Assembly: GCA_021234155.1 (NCBI GenBank)
Contig: JAJEKV010000033.1
Span: 6,746,635 to 6,810,634 of the forward strand
Reading direction: 5' to 3'
DNA length: 64,000 nucleotides
From: Isoetes taiwanensis
Taxonomy: Eukaryota > Streptophyta > Lycopodiopsida > Isoetales > Isoetaceae
In this document: positions 34,293 through 46,631 of the stretch, in pieces
Numbering within the stretch: position 1 is the stretch's first letter
Layout: each line of letters starts with the position of its first letter
The notes under the pieces: generated by a model
What the model was told of the DNA's origin: nothing
Databases searched by the model: none
The model's input: the letters and a program-made list of their open reading frames with translations, nothing else
Position numbers and translations under genes: made by a program

Positions 34293-35564
34293 ATGGTCAA
34301 TATAGACGGTGTACGTAAAGCCCCATGGCAGACACCCTCAAATGCTAGCAGATTAACACCTGAACAAGAAATCCTGTTGATAAAGCGACAGTTAGTGGAG
34401 CTGCAGGCTTATGTGTTGAATGCCAACCCTCCACAGTATATGCAGGAGAATGGACAGGAGTTACCTCCATTACCGCCAAGTTCACCACCACAGCAGCCAC
34501 CTGCACCGGAACCAGGCCCTGTACCTGCAGAAAGGAGGCACCGTTCTAAACGCCGTCGCAGCTCGTCTACAGATAGTGCCACCTCTTCGCAATCAGCCAC
34601 TTCTGTGTCTTCAGAGTCATCTATATCGTCTGGTGATCATGCAAAGGCCCGGGACAAGGAGTACCGTAAGACGGTTGATACCGCCATTACCAGTATATGG
34701 AAAAACAGAAAATTGGCTCAGTTTGATGGGAAATCTAGAGGCGGCCTGAATGCAGAGTCTTGGTTGGACGAGATGAAGGAGTTTGGGAAGTCCTATGGGA
34801 TGACGGAGAAGGATACAGGAAAAGTTGCCACTACAAACCTTACAGGGGCCGCTCGTATTTGGTGGAAGGGCTATGCTAGAGCCAAGCATCTAGACAGAAG
34901 CAGATGCAAGTTTAAAAAGTTTGCCAAAGCTTTTAAGTCATATTATGTGCCCCGTGCGCACAAATGCCAACAGATTCAGACTTTTTACAGGTTGGAGCAG
35001 AAGGCTATGACAGTTCAAGCTTATACGGATGAATTCATGCGCTTGAGGCTGTATGTGCCAGGTATGAACGAAAAGAGGGCCGTAGAGGGATATATTGAAG
35101 GGTTGGCCCCATCAATCAAACGAATGGTTAAGGCCATAGACTCGAAATCAGTTGCAGAGGCGGAGGCTAAGGCATTGAGCCTTGAAGAGGACACGCCACG
35201 AAACTAGTACCAGTGTCCTGCATCTTATTCCCAGCCGCGCCCGTACACACCCTACAAGCCATGTTCACCAAGCCCTGGGCCCTCTCAGCAGAACTCTTAT
35301 GGCCGCCAGGAAAAGAAAGTCACCTTCAGCATGCCCGACAAACCGAACAATGTCGGTAAGGAAGTTCGCAACCTCTTACAGTATATTCCCAAAGAGGCCC
35401 GAGAGCAGCTCCGCAAAGAGAAGGCATGTTACAGGTGTATGCGGCTCGGGCACCTTATGCAGAATTGCCCTTATGTCACCCAGACTACAAGAGTTCTTAT
35501 TATGTTGTTTTTGAGTAAATTAATAGCATTTTCTAGTAAAATGACCCTATTCTGTATCTTCTGA
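34293..35564 (+). pseudogene. Gag of a chromodomain Ty3 element (plus-strand remnant)
   Basis: Starts ATG at 34293. It has a proline-rich N-terminus, an SR/S-rich basic stretch, then the gag core (SWLDEMKEFGKSYGMTEKD, AARIWWKGYARAKHLDRSR) and, after a stop, the zinc knuckle CYRCMRLGHLMQNC. Over the shared part it is nearly identical to the minus-strand gag at 61558-64000. The stop at 35205-35207 is TAG; the sister copy has CAG (Gln) there, so this is a C-to-T change. The homology ends just after the knuckle, near 35490. The following 150 bp (GTTTTCGTTTTCCGTTTT repeats to about 35645) is unrelated filler where protease and most of RT are deleted. Confidence 0.85.
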
Positions 35565-35645
35565 GTACTTTGCCGTTTTTTTGCCGTTTTCGTTTTCCGT
35601 TTTCAAAAAATGACTCGCCGTTTTCATTTCGTTTTCGTTTTCCGT

Positions 35646-36538
35646 AACTATGCTTTGATGGCATCTTGGTGTATAGCAAGTCCCTGGAGGAGCATGCACA
35701 ACACTTGAGGAAGGTACTTGAAAAGCTGATGAGGCATTAACTCTATGCGAAGTTGTCCAAGTGTCACTTCGCTACCGAGAGAGTAGAGTACTTGGGATAT
35801 GTAATTTTAGCTGAAAAGATCTCCACCGACCCCCCGAAGATTGAAGCGGTAATTGATTGGTCAGCTCGAAGAACATCCATGAAGTGAGAAGTTTCCTTGG
35901 CTAAGCTGGTTATTACAGAAAATTCGTCAAGAACTTTGCCAAGATAGCAGCCCCACTAACGGAGCTCACCAAAGCAGAGAAGATAAAAGATTGGGCGAGT
36001 CATTAGCAAAAGAAGGCCTAAGCAGGATTCAAGATGTTGAAAGAGGCTTTAACGATTGCGCCAGTCTTGACATTGCTGGATCCAGAGAGAGACAAGTTGG
36101 TGGCAACCGACGCTAGCAAGATTGCAACAGGAGCAGTCTTAATGCAGGAGGAGAGGGTTGTAGCGTATGGTTCAAGGAAAATGAACGACACCGAAATGCG
36201 CTACCAACCCATGATCAATAGCAGTGGCGAGAGCATTGAAGATATGGAGACACTATCTATTGGGAAGGAAGTTCCAACTAGATACGGACCATCAGAGTCT
36301 ACAATTTATCTTCACCCAACCACATCTCAACTTGAGACAAAGGCGATGGATGGAGTTCCTAAAATAGTACGACTTCGATATCATGTACAAACTAGGCAAA
36401 CTCAATGTGGTTGCGGATGAGCTCTCAAGGCACTCTTTGACAACGAGAGTCCATTGCAATGCCATATCAACACTTACCAGTGAGTTTGGCAAGAGGACAG
36501 AAGAAACATTGCTGATGGACCGAGACTTTAAAGAAGCA
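35646..36538 (+). pseudogene. RT and RNase H remnant of the same chromodomain Ty3 element
   Basis: Resumes at the RT active-site region (FDGILVYSK, where the family has FDDILIYSK, so a catalytic Asp is lost), then KCHFATERVEYLGY, and from 36034 RNase H (KLVATDASKIATGAVLMQE). The end reads VVADELSRH and then the frame is cut at 36538 by a Helitron-like end. In-frame TAA occurs at Gln positions of the sister copy, including 36019-36021, which aligns with the TAG at 61555-61557 of the right-hand element. Clearly dead. Confidence 0.82.
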
Positions 36539-36940
36539 CTAGTAATGGTGCCCAGCACTCCTGGGCATAAGTTGAGAGCTTGTAAATATTTTGGCTTCGA
36601 AGGAGAGAATCTCGATCCCTTTCCCTTTTCCTTTTGCTCTATCCCATATTTCACGTTTTCTCTTTTTCTCTACACATTTTCCTTTTTTTGTTTCTTTTTT
36701 TTTCTTCTGATTTTCTATATATGTTTCCTTTTCCCCCCTCCCCATTCTCCTCCCTTTTCGATGGCCTTTTTCCCTTTCCCCTTACCTCCTTTCTCACCTT
36801 TCCCTCTTTACCTTTTTCCATGCCCTTTTCCCCGTTCATTCCCCCCTCCCTTTCCCTTTCTCCATGCCTTCTCTTTTCCCCACCCTTTTGCTCTTCCCCT
36901 TTCTCCCGTGCTTATTTGCTCTTCTTGCAAATTCTCATAG
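36539..36940 (-). mobile_element. Helitron-like 3' end with pyrimidine-rich body
   Basis: Starts (plus strand) CTAGTAATGGTGCCCAGCACTC. On the minus strand this is the hairpin GCCCAGGAGTGCTGGGC, then ACCATTACTAG, the same terminus as the 12548-16268 Helitrons, next to a T as required. A C/T-rich body runs to about 36935. No TCTTATATTATAAAG start is seen, so the 5' end is lost or different; the right boundary is approximate. Confidence 0.65.
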
Positions 36941-36944
36941 TTCA

Positions 36945-39560
36945 AAAAGTGCTTCAAGAATGATGAAGTGAGAGCATGGCTTGAGTATGTGATGAGCATA
37001 GGTGCTAACTCTTGGGATGAGATTGTGAAGAAGTTTTTGGCAAGCATGGGGAGACTATACATCAATATATTGAGAGATTCAACTTGTATCTTATCAAATG
37101 CCAAGTAAACCAAGTGCCTAACCATACTTTGCATCTTGTGGCTTCATTTATTAGAGGTTTGAGCAGCAGACCAAGGGTGCACAGGAAAATGCTCAAGATA
37201 CAAAAGCAAGAGGGATTTGATACCATACACAAAGCCTTTACTAAAGCTACTGAAATTGCTGATATACTTTCTTATCTTCCTAATGATGTGCACTCTCTCA
37301 TGATCCCTTTTTTCCAGAATATGAGCAGGAATACATGGGGCCTGGTTCTATACCAATCTATGCTATCCAAAAGGACAAGAAGAAGCCCAGGATGGAGGAT
37401 CCAGACAGCCCTGTGGCTGATGTCAGAGCTGAGATATCCAAGATTTCTGAAGCCTTGGCTGAGGTCACAAAATAGCTTCAAGAGATGAAGGCTTCAAGAC
37501 CCGAGACGAGAATCTATCCTCCATGTGCTCATTGCTCAAGAAACACACATTCTTCAGACTATTGCTGGTATAGGCCATGCACTAATGTGGTATACGAGGA
37601 CATTTTGGTAAAGAATGTCCTATTTGTGCTTTTTGCAAAGCTATAGGTCACTATGAGGACAAATGTAGTGTAAAAGAGTATTTTGCAGATAGGTTATTGG
37701 TTAAAGTGGCGGGATTTTCTCTAACATTACCTCAAACATGGCTGAGTACAAGGCTCTCATACAGGCTTACAAGAGGCTAAACATTTAGGCATCACTAGCA
37801 TTATTATCTTTAGAGACTCACAACTTGTTTGTAGGCAGGTTTCGGGAGAATATCATGCCAAAAATGAGGATATGCTCTTGCTACGAAACAAGGTTTTAGA
37901 AGAATTATCAAGCTTCAAGACTTGGGAGTTGCATCATATGCCAAGAGAGCTCAATAGTGTGGCTGATGCATTGTGTAGAAGTGTTCTCCTTGAGGACTTG
38001 GTTGAGGGAGCAATCAAAGAGGTAGATTTGGAGAAGGATAACTTGCAGCAGCTCTACCCAAACATCAATGCAAATGAGGAAAAGCAAGCCAAAGAGGTAA
38101 AAGTTCAAAAAAATGGTCAAAGTAGAGTATTATGTTTGGTGATTTGTTTAAAGAAGAAGATGAAGGCTTTGTTGTGAAATTCTTTGATGAATGAAAGGAT
38201 GTATTTGTTTGAGACTATAATGAGTTGATTGGTGTTTATAAGAATGTGTGTGAGTTTGAAATTAAGATCAAGAAAGGCATGAAACCTGTTATACAAAAAC
38301 TAAGAATGATAAATGGATCTTTCCTTGGTCTTATCAAGGAAGAATTATATAAAATGAAGGATGCTGGTGTGATTTCAGAGATTGTGAACCCTGAATGGTA
38401 TCTAGCATTGTCCCTGTTGAGAAAAAGAACAAGACAATTAGGATATGCATTGATTATAGGGATCTAAACAAGGCAACTATTAAAGATTGTTATCCTTTGC
38501 CTTTCTTGGAAGAAGTCTTACATGCTTACAACAGCGAAGAAGATTCTAAGATCGGGGTATTTCTAGCCTACATTTTTTAAAATTGATATAATGTAATTAA
38601 GTGCTGTCATAAATGCCAAATCTTTGGCAAAAGAGTGTTGTAGCCAGGCCCTCACACTGCTATAACTTCTCCAGACCCATTTCAAGTGTGGGGACTTGAT
38701 TTCATAGGTTCAATAGACCCTCCTTCATCAGCGCAAGACCAATACATTCTTGTAGCCACTGATTACTTCACCAAATGGGCTGAGGCAGTTCTAGTTAGAC
38801 AAGCAAATGCTTTTACTACTGTTAGGTTTCTCCATGAAAATATTTGTGCAAGTTTTGGCATCCCATTCAAGCTTATATCTGAAAGGGAATTCCAATTCAT
38901 GAACAAAGTCATAGCCACATTGCTATCTACTCTCAAAGTCAAGGACACCAAGAGCTTAGCCTTCTATCCGCAACGAAATGGTCAAGCTGAGTCAACTAAC
39001 AAGGTACTCAAGTCAATCCTCAAGAAAACTATTAGTGTCTCAAAAAGGGATTGGCATATCATGGTGCTCTATGGGCTTATAGGACCACCATTAAGACATC
39101 TACCAAGCACATACCCTTTAGCCTTGTGTACGGCATTGAGTATTGTCCCAATTGAGCTCGAGTTACCTTCCCTCAGATTGGCATATAAAATTAATTTGGA
39201 AATGGAGAATGCACTAAAGGAAAGATGTGTGAGTTTAATGCAACTGGAGGAGCACATGTTTGAGGCTGAAAATGCCATCCTTATCAAGAAAGCCAAAGAC
39301 ATTGTAAGGATGCTCACAAGCTTCAAGGTACTCTAAAAAGTGGAGAAATGGTGCTTAAGTGGAACAAAGCAAGGGAAGATGTTGCTGCCAAGTTTGAGAG
39401 CTTATGGGAAGATCCTTTTGAAATGCTTGGAGCAGCAGATAAGGATTCTTATTGGCTGAAATGTGTCATTGAAGATAGAGAGCTACCTAATCCTATCAAC
39501 ATCTTACACTTGAAGAGGTATTGGCAACAACATGTTGCCTTATGTCTGTTTGAATAGAAT
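36945..39560 (+). mobile_element. Second Tat-like Ty3 remnant: gag, RNase H-like, RT, integrase
   Basis: A run of broken coding pieces. 36950-37490 resembles gag (NSWDEIVKKFL; RGLSSRPRVHRKML). 37725-38170 resembles the plant additional RNase H domain (AEYKALIQAYKRLN, later PRELNSVADALC). 38225-38580 is the RT N-terminus (KDAGVISEIV; TIRICIDYRDLNKA) and breaks off before the active site. 38686-39560 is integrase. The RNase H-like part lies upstream of RT, not after it as in Tat/Ogre elements, so the copy is rearranged or unusual. No LTRs were delimited. Confidence 0.7.
38686..39557 (+). pseudogene. Integrase of the Tat-like remnant
   Basis: Contains WGLDFIGSIDPP (first Asp), YILVATDYFTKWAEAV, LISEREFQFMN where the family has SDRG (second catalytic Asp changed to Glu), and FYPQRNGQAESTNK with the catalytic Glu. 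A stop at 39334-39336 is followed, one frame away, by the C-terminal segment (EDPFEMLGAADKDSYWL; NILHLKRYW) from 39348. Substitution of a catalytic Asp and the frame break make it inactive. Confidence 0.8.
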
Positions 39561-39941
39561 TAGATTGCATTTAGTGAGTAGAATAGTTTAGATTTGTCAT
39601 TGAATTGCTAATCATGCTAAAATCTAACAAACAGAAAAAGAAAAAGACAAAAAACAAGCTTAAGCATACTAGGAAGTAGTGTAAGAGTTTTTTTAAAAAG
39701 TTTGCAATAAATAGACATCATCCTTGAAAGATTTAGGCTGTCTCATATGTTTTAAGAAGTCTACTATTGTAATTAATGCAAGAAGCAGTGAAGTACATGC
39801 AGGTTGCAGCAAATACAAGGCCATACTCTCGAGTTCTGATCACTAAAGTGCTTGATTTCGATGCAAGAGCATTTGCCATACTTATTCATACATCTCACTC
39901 TCATTTACATATCACACATTCATTCATACATACATCTCTTC

Positions 39942-40263
39942 GGGTAAAAGCATGTTAAGGTGTACCACTTTTGGAACCTGCAAAAGTACATACACTGGGT
40001 ACTTTAGAACTGGGTACTTTCTCATTTTTCTTTTCATTAAAACTAGTACAAAAGTTCAAAATAAAAGTCAAGGACGTGTTAATATTCAAAGCTAGGATAT
40101 ATATATTGCTATCGAAGACCAAAATATATATAAAAGTTTTAAAATATACCTTTTATTGACATATTACACAGGTACCCAGTACCCAGTCCTGGGTACCTTT
40201 TTAGGTACTTTTTTAGTCACTAAATAATACTTTTTAAGGGACACCCTAACATGCTTTTACCCC
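39942..40263. mobile_element. MITE or foldback element, 322 bp
   Basis: Ends are inverted repeats of about 25 bp: GGGTAAAAGCATGTTAAGGT at 39942 and its near complement ending at 40263 (ACCCTAACATGCTTTTACCC). Internal GGGTACTT/AAGTACCC motifs are also palindromic (40172-40205). CTTC flanks both sides and may be a 4-bp target duplication. No coding sequence. Confidence 0.7.
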
Positions 40264-41130
40264 TTCATGTTGTGCTACTGCCATCTCTGCCATAACAGTA
40301 GCCCCTCATACTAATAAATGCTTTGTCACATGCAGGGTCACCCTTTCATACCTCTATAACATGATAATTTGCTTAAGAGTTGTCCTTTATCCATGTAAAC
40401 CTCTCCTACCTCATCATTCCCAACCATATCTATAAAGTTGCCATCACACCTCCATATGGCAACTCCATTTTGCTAGCCACACACTCACTTGTCATGCAGG
40501 TTCATTAGATTTATGCTTCCATGATCATTTGCACATCATTGGGCCTGCCCACCATACTACCTTTCTCCCATTTCTTGCAAAAGTCCATGTTGCCAACCAT
40601 TCTTCCATATTGGCAACCATCAAGAACTTTTAAGAACTCAAATGAAGAACTAGAGACTGGGAGACCAGCATATCCTTCTTTGTTTGGCATGATGCTGCCA
40701 TACTTTGGCAGCATAGAAGAGCTATGCACATAATTTGCACATTTGGCTAACATTTGACTAATACATGTGTGCATGAGCTAAACAAGCAACAAGTTTGAAG
40801 ACTTCCATCTTTGAAGACTCCAAGGAGACACCTATGATGAAGAACCAAGACTAAGGACATTCATTGGACATCATACAAGTATGGCAAAGAGGTTGAGATT
40901 CAAGCAAGAAGAATTGAGCTTAAAGTTGAAGACCCTTTTGCTAAAGTTTGGAAGGCCCCTCAAGATTCATTAGTATATGGCTAGATCCAAGTTATTTTGG
41001 CATGAATCCTATTTCTTAAGCTTCTTTCATGTTTCTACCATCTTGATCCTATCCATTAAACACCTTTCATGCTTCATAATTTCTATTTCCATGCTCCCTC
41101 ACGATATTTTCTAGCCAAAGTTGGCAAAAA
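40264..41130. other. No recognisable gene
   Basis: About 870 bp of moderately AT-rich sequence without a convincing open frame. Frames at 40511-40774 on both strands are short and match nothing I know. Confidence 0.5.
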
Positions 41131-41489
41131 GTCTTTTTTCTAGTCAAAGCACATTACACACCCATCATTCATTCACTTTGAAAAACTGCAAAAAACTTCA
41201 CCAAATTTGGCCATTCCTAAGGCCTAAACTATTCTCTCTCTCTAAAAATAAAATTAAAGAGAGAAAGTGCACATTTTCTCCAAGCAATTTTGAAAAAAGC
41301 AAATTTTCCAAGTCATTGCACAAAGTCCTAATGTGTATATGCACAAGTGCCAATATGATGCCAAATCATCCACATCATCTTCAAAATGTCAAATATCATC
41401 CATATCGTCACCCAAGTACATCCACATCACCATACACGTGTCATCCACCTCATCACCACTTCACAAAAAGTCTTGACTAGAAAAAAGTC
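41131..41489. mobile_element. Small inverted-repeat element, ~360 bp
   Basis: GTCTTTTTTCTAGTCAA at 41131-41147 is inverted at 41473-41489 (TTGACTAGAAAAAAGTC) with one mismatch. No target duplication was established. The interior has no gene. Confidence 0.5.
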
Positions 41490-42877
41490 ATTTTACCACC
41501 TTGCTTGATACATCATCACCTCATTGTGCCATATCATCACTTTCCACCTCACCAAAATTAACCTCTTTTTTAGCCAAACCAAGACGCTCTTTTTTGCAAA
41601 AAGATTCTCTCATCTTGTAGAGCATCAAAAAAGATTCCATGTGGGAAAAAGATTTTTTGAAAAAGACCTTGTTATGACCCTCATATTCTGCAAGCTAGTA
41701 AGAAAGTGTAGGAGGTGGCAAAATAAAAAAGAATTCCATTTGCTCATTCTTTAAAGAATCACTTGCTGGTTCATATATTGTGATAGTCCATCTGCAAAAA
41801 ACTTAAGATTTCTGAGCATGTGGTCATGATTTTTTGGTAAACAACCTGATGTACATTGTTGCATGTCTGTTAGAGTTGTTAAAAGTGTCAGAAGTGAAAA
41901 AAGATTGCTCAAACTCGATTTACAAAAACTTGCTTGCTGGATTTTCTTGCAAAAAAATCAAATTTCTGGGCATATTTGCATTATTTTTTGGCAAACAACT
42001 TGATGCACCTCGTTTGCAGGTCTGTTAGAGTTAGCATAAAGTGTTAGAAGTGAAAAAAGTTTACTTTCTTATCTGCAAATTTTAGCTTACTTTCTTATCT
42101 GCAAATTTTAGCTTGCTGCCAGGGATATTGACCAAGTTTTGACTTAGTCAGGATTGCACATTTGAAGGCCTTCTGTATATTTTCTTGCATCTGACTTTTG
42201 AACATAGATTTTTTGGATGTCAGCGCACCTTCTTGAATTGGAATCACATTGAAACTGAAGACTGATATTGCTAGAGTCTCCTTTTTCTTGATTTGGAAAA
42301 GCACTTCTAACTCAAAGTTTGCGCTTTTTCTCTGTAATCTTTTTTCTCAGAATGGTTGGCTGAAGCAACCTGGAGGTTCTAAACCACTGAGGTAAGATTC
42401 AATTCAATTCAATCCATCAATTCTTTCTTTGAGCTTAAGCTCTATTTGAATTTATAATTAGCTTAATTCCGAAAGGATGCCACAAAAATACTCGAGGTTC
42501 AAATCTTGAAAGGCAAACAAACCATCACGTATTCACTTTATGGCTTTAGCAATATTTTCATATGCTTGGTAATCAGTTTTAGGTTTGAAATATAAGGGCT
42601 TGCATTTGTTGATACCATAATATTCTACAATATTTTTGACCCCAAATGCAAGTTCACCTATAAAGACAACAAAACGGATTTGATGTGATGCATGCAAAAG
42701 GTTGCTGTTGCCACACCAAAACCAAAGCCCAAGACAGGATGAATCAAATTTTCCACTATATCTATACTATAAATAGAATAGATACGAATACCAAAAATGC
42801 AAGCAAAATATGTTAGACCCTCACAAGTAGGTTTCCCAATGAGTTTTTGAGAATTTTGTTTTGTTTTTTAAAGGGAA
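41490..42877. other. No recognisable gene; short tandem duplication near 42060-42115
   Basis: AT-rich. TTACTTTCTTATCTGCAAAT is duplicated in tandem (30-bp unit, about 42060 and 42090). Nothing else is supported. Confidence 0.5.
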
Positions 42878-42928
42878 ATGAACAAGGTTGCATTTGAAAC
42901 GGGATTGTTGCACAACTCCCGTTTCAAA
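42878..42928. repeat. Left terminal inverted repeat with hairpin
   Basis: 42878-42904 pairs with 51312-51338. In addition TTTGAAACGGGA (42893-42904) and TCCCGTTTCAAA (42917-42928) form a local stem with a 12-base loop, so the tip can fold back on itself. Confidence 0.78.
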
Positions 42929-43100
42929 GATTCCCTCAAAAAAACATGGCATGCTCCCAGAAATGAACTTTTTGGCCGAGTTAAAGGATTTTGCCAGGTT
43001 AAATTTTTTTTTCTTGCTTTTTAACTTCTCAGCAAGTGTACAAAATATTTCAATATTAGTTTTAGAAGATACCAATTTGAAAAATATTTCTCACAAGGAG

Positions 43101-46100
43101 TCAAAGATCAACTTCATAGTCCTCCTCATGGTGTGTGCTTGTAGTTGCAACGTCTTCCTGAACAGGCTTCTCTTGCTGAGGTGATTTAACTTTTTCTTTG
43201 GTAGTGTTGTCTTTTGTTTCCACTACTAGAGCCACTTCCTTCAGCTCTGCAAAAGTGACCTCATCCTCTATGGAGCTGGTAAAAGGAGGCTGTATTTCGG
43301 ATGATGTCATCTTGGCAAAATCAGATGAGGATTTAGCACCTAGCTCTTGATTCTCGTCTGGTAAGCTAGGTAGTGCAGCCAATCTCATCTTAATAAAATT
43401 CACGACCTCCTTGTCTATATCCACTGCTACACAGTTTCGGCCTTTTTTAAGTGCGCAGGCGATGGTAGTACCAGAGCCCGAGAAAGCATCAAGTATCCAG
43501 TCTCCTTGACGTGAAAACATGTCAATAAGCTGGTTGATTAGTTTCTGGGGCTTCTGATAGTGATTGACAATTCTACCCTGCGCACTTGGGTCTTGCAGCT
43601 TCTGCAACACGGCTGGAAACTCTAACACATTAGAAAAATCAGAGCATCCAGACGTGTTGAAGTGCTCCATTGTTCTCTTGCCGTCGAAGCTCCAGTAGGC
43701 CACATGAAGATATTCCACTTTGCTTAACAATCTAGGGCCTCCAGCATGATAATTTATATTGGTTTTGTACCTTTGGGAGAGAAGTGTAGTTAGCAATCTA
43801 GCAATTGATAAAGTAGTTTACTATTCCAGAATAGCAAAGGAAAGCAGAAGTATTCCAGAATAAGTTCTCACCAGACCAAATTCTCATAGCCTGCTTGAGC
43901 AGGGGATCCGAAATGATTCTTGAAGCTCGCTTCCACCATTCCTGCTTGCATGCTAGAGTGGAACATCACCAGCCTCTAGTGCTTAGCCGTTGTAATTTGT
44001 TTTAGACCATCTATAAAAGCATTGAACTCGGAGTTCCTAAATGATAGGTCATCATAACGGCTGTCCTTGATTTTAAACCCGTATGGTATATCCGCAATGA
44101 TCAGAGTAAAATTCTGGGGCTTAATGGTTCCCACCAACTTAGTGCAGCCACCTTGGACTACAGAAAACAAATTGTCCTGATCGAACAAGGTAAACTTTTC
44201 AAAATCGGAAGGTTCAACCGACAACTGCCTTCTGTCAGCCAAGGTTCTTTCCTCACGAGCAAGCTTTAGAAGGTGCATGAAACCTTCAGGAAGGTCTTTG
44301 TTTTTCTTTTTGTTCTGCTTTTGCAAATGAAGTTAAGTATTGTACAAACAGTTGAAACAAAAGAAGGTCCAAAAGGTAAAGCATTATACCCATCCTTCAA
44401 AATTAGGAGCATATTGTACAATACGCTCGTCTGAAGTTGCCACAGGGTACAACTCCTTACACCTTTCCCAGGTTTCCACGTTTAACTGCTCCATCAAGCA
44501 TGTTTGGCATGCAATGACGTTCTTTTGGCTAATGAACAGAAAATATAAACATTACTTATTCCGGAATACAAAACAGATAACGAATCCAAAAGTATGAAGC
44601 ACGAGACATGAACGCTTACTTGTGCAGTCCCTTTGACATCTCTTCCAAGATAAAGTCCTTGTCCACTACTTTCTGGAGTAACCTTTCTAGGATGGTTGTG
44701 TCCGTGAATCCCTGCAGCTCCCTCTAAACTGTGATGGTCATTTCTTTTTTTGGCACGTCTGTGCCCTTTTTCTTTTCTGATGCTTTACCTTTGCTTTTTA
44801 ATTCTCCCCTTTCAAAAGCTGTAAAGATTTCGTTTTGCAGGTCCCATATCTACATCACAACAACATATTGTAAGTTCAAGGTATTCCGAAATACAAAATA
44901 TAAAGCTACAATGGAGATAAACTTTTAATGATGAGTTACCATAAACATGAAACAAAGGCCAATGTGTATTTCGGAATACACTTCGGCCAGACACCGAAGG
45001 CCAAAGTGTATTCCGGAATACACTTCGGCTAGACACCGAAGGCCAAAGTGTATTCTGAAATACACTTTGGCCTGACACTAAAGTGCGAGGGTTATTCCAG
45101 AATACAGATGTGCTTACTCTGCCATCCCTGAAGGCAAGTTGAAACCAATTGTCGTGGCTGATGAGAGAGTGCCTCTTGCTGGATTCATCGTACTTTAGGC
45201 AGCACTCTATTGCGCACGCCTCCTTAAGCTCCAAGGATGGCGCTGGCTTCTTGAGTTCTTCTCCATATTTTTCTTTGAATATCAAGTACTCTCTGTGCAT
45301 GAATTTAATTTTATCGACAAAACTCATTTAGAGTTTGTACTCGTTATCCGCATTGTGTGTGTTGGCCACTATTTTCGCCTCTTCGTCAGTCAGACCACAA
45401 TATACCGCACAGAGGACGGAGAGGTATCTAGGATTTTGCTTTTCTTTAAATAGTTGCCTGCGAGCTTTAAAGCTATGGTTTCCACCCAGCACATAATGTG
45501 TGTACTGATCTGCACACTCTCTGTCATAATTTGTTGGGTCCATGCAAGCACAACTATTGGAGCAACATGTGCATCTGGGTTACTCCTTATCCTGTCCTTC
45601 AAGTTTCTGACGTGGCCCGCATAAATCTTTCTCACCTGTAGTGGCCTCTCTCCTGTCTCATCCTTAGGTGGCAGCTTCATGCAGGTGACAGGAAGATAAA
45701 TCACACCTTGAACATATTTATTTCTATTTATTTCTTCCATGCGTTATGCCGTCTTGTCAATCTTTTTTTCCTTAATTGCAACCCCTGGGGCCTTGCCCTT
45801 CCCCTTTGTCCTTGCCGGTTTCCTGGGGTGCATCTTCAATTGCAAGTACCGCTGTCTTTCTTTTCTTGGGCTCCTTGGCAGCCACAGTCTGTCTTTGCTT
45901 CTTTGGTGGTGGTGGGGGTGCTTCAGGTTCGGACTCAACCGAATTTGCATCGTCATCCTTACTTCCAGTTTGGCTGCTGCTTTCACCTCCCCCCTACTTC
46001 TTCTTCTTCAGAAGCACTGTAGTCCAGTGCTTCACTTCTGCTGCTCGAGACCGTCTTAAGAATTGTTGACAACGCCAGCTTATTTATATAATGGGCAATG

Positions 46101-46470
46101 TAATTGTAAAGCCGTTGCGGCTGCACGTTGACTAGCTTAAAGTAAGCTTCATCAAGAACAATGTAGCCTTGTGACGTCTTGAAAGAAAGTCTAGGCTGTT
46201 GCTTAGCCTGCCCAGCAACTGACTCCACGTGCTGTATAGATCCCATGCACACAAACTCAGAGTCATCATACCGTTTCTGTCCTGGGCTGCGACAGACATA
46301 CAGGAAAGTGATATTCCTGTACTTTCCTGCGAAACCTCTCGTGACGTACCACTGGGTCTGAAAATTCTCGTATATCTGTGGCCCAGAAGTCTCCTGTTCC
46401 TTCTCAGGTGTGGGTTTCGTGTTCTTGAGCTTGATGGTCCTTTTGGGTTTTGGAACACCTTGTTCCTGCC
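43101..46470 (-). pseudogene. ParB-like plus N4/N6 DNA methyltransferase gene, spliced, decayed
   Basis: Exons on the minus strand with GT-AG borders and matching phases: 45118-45543 (frame), 44620-44723, 44390-44528, 43872-44314, 43101-43770; introns 44724-45117, 44529-44619, 44315-44389, 43771-43871. The last two exons hold a beta-class amino-methyltransferase: motif IV as ADIPYG (DPPY-like), then KPQKLINQLIDMF and motif I as DAFSGSGTT, then GRNCVAVDID. This order (IV before I) is that of the bacterial N6_N4_Mtase family. Upstream, 45390-45740 and 45328-45543 encode a stretch like a ParB/sulfiredoxin fold (IYAGHVRNLKDRI; HVAPIVVLA; YVLGGNHSFKARRQL). The N-terminal part (45983-46470) is unknown, with an acidic run. 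TAG at 43976-43978, TAA at 45328-45330 and 45744-45746, and frame breaks near 45541 and 45986 make it a pseudogene. It would methylate DNA; the target is unknown. Confidence 0.75.
44980..45075. repeat. TTCCGGAA palindrome units inside a methyltransferase intron
   Basis: Three GTGTATTCCGGAATACAC-type units (one exact TTCCGGAA at 45011-45018, others with one change), separated by CACCGAAGGCCAAA, lie in the 394-bp intron. They are the same unit as in the central palindrome at 46632-47040. Confidence 0.8.
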
Positions 46471-46631
46471 TGCAACATCACAGTAACTAAATGTTTTAGT
46501 AGTAGCAAAGTAAACTAAAAAATGTATTTCGGAATAACAATGTCTAAATTCTACTGCTAAAGCGCTAAAAAATGGCTAAATATGCACTAAATATAATGTT
46601 TTTGTAACAAAATTTTTGCGAGCTGAAGGCC

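Noticed and set aside
43101-46470. Bacterial contamination as source of the DNA methyltransferase
   Set aside because: The gene has four GT-AG introns with consistent phases and lies within plant-type transposon sequence.
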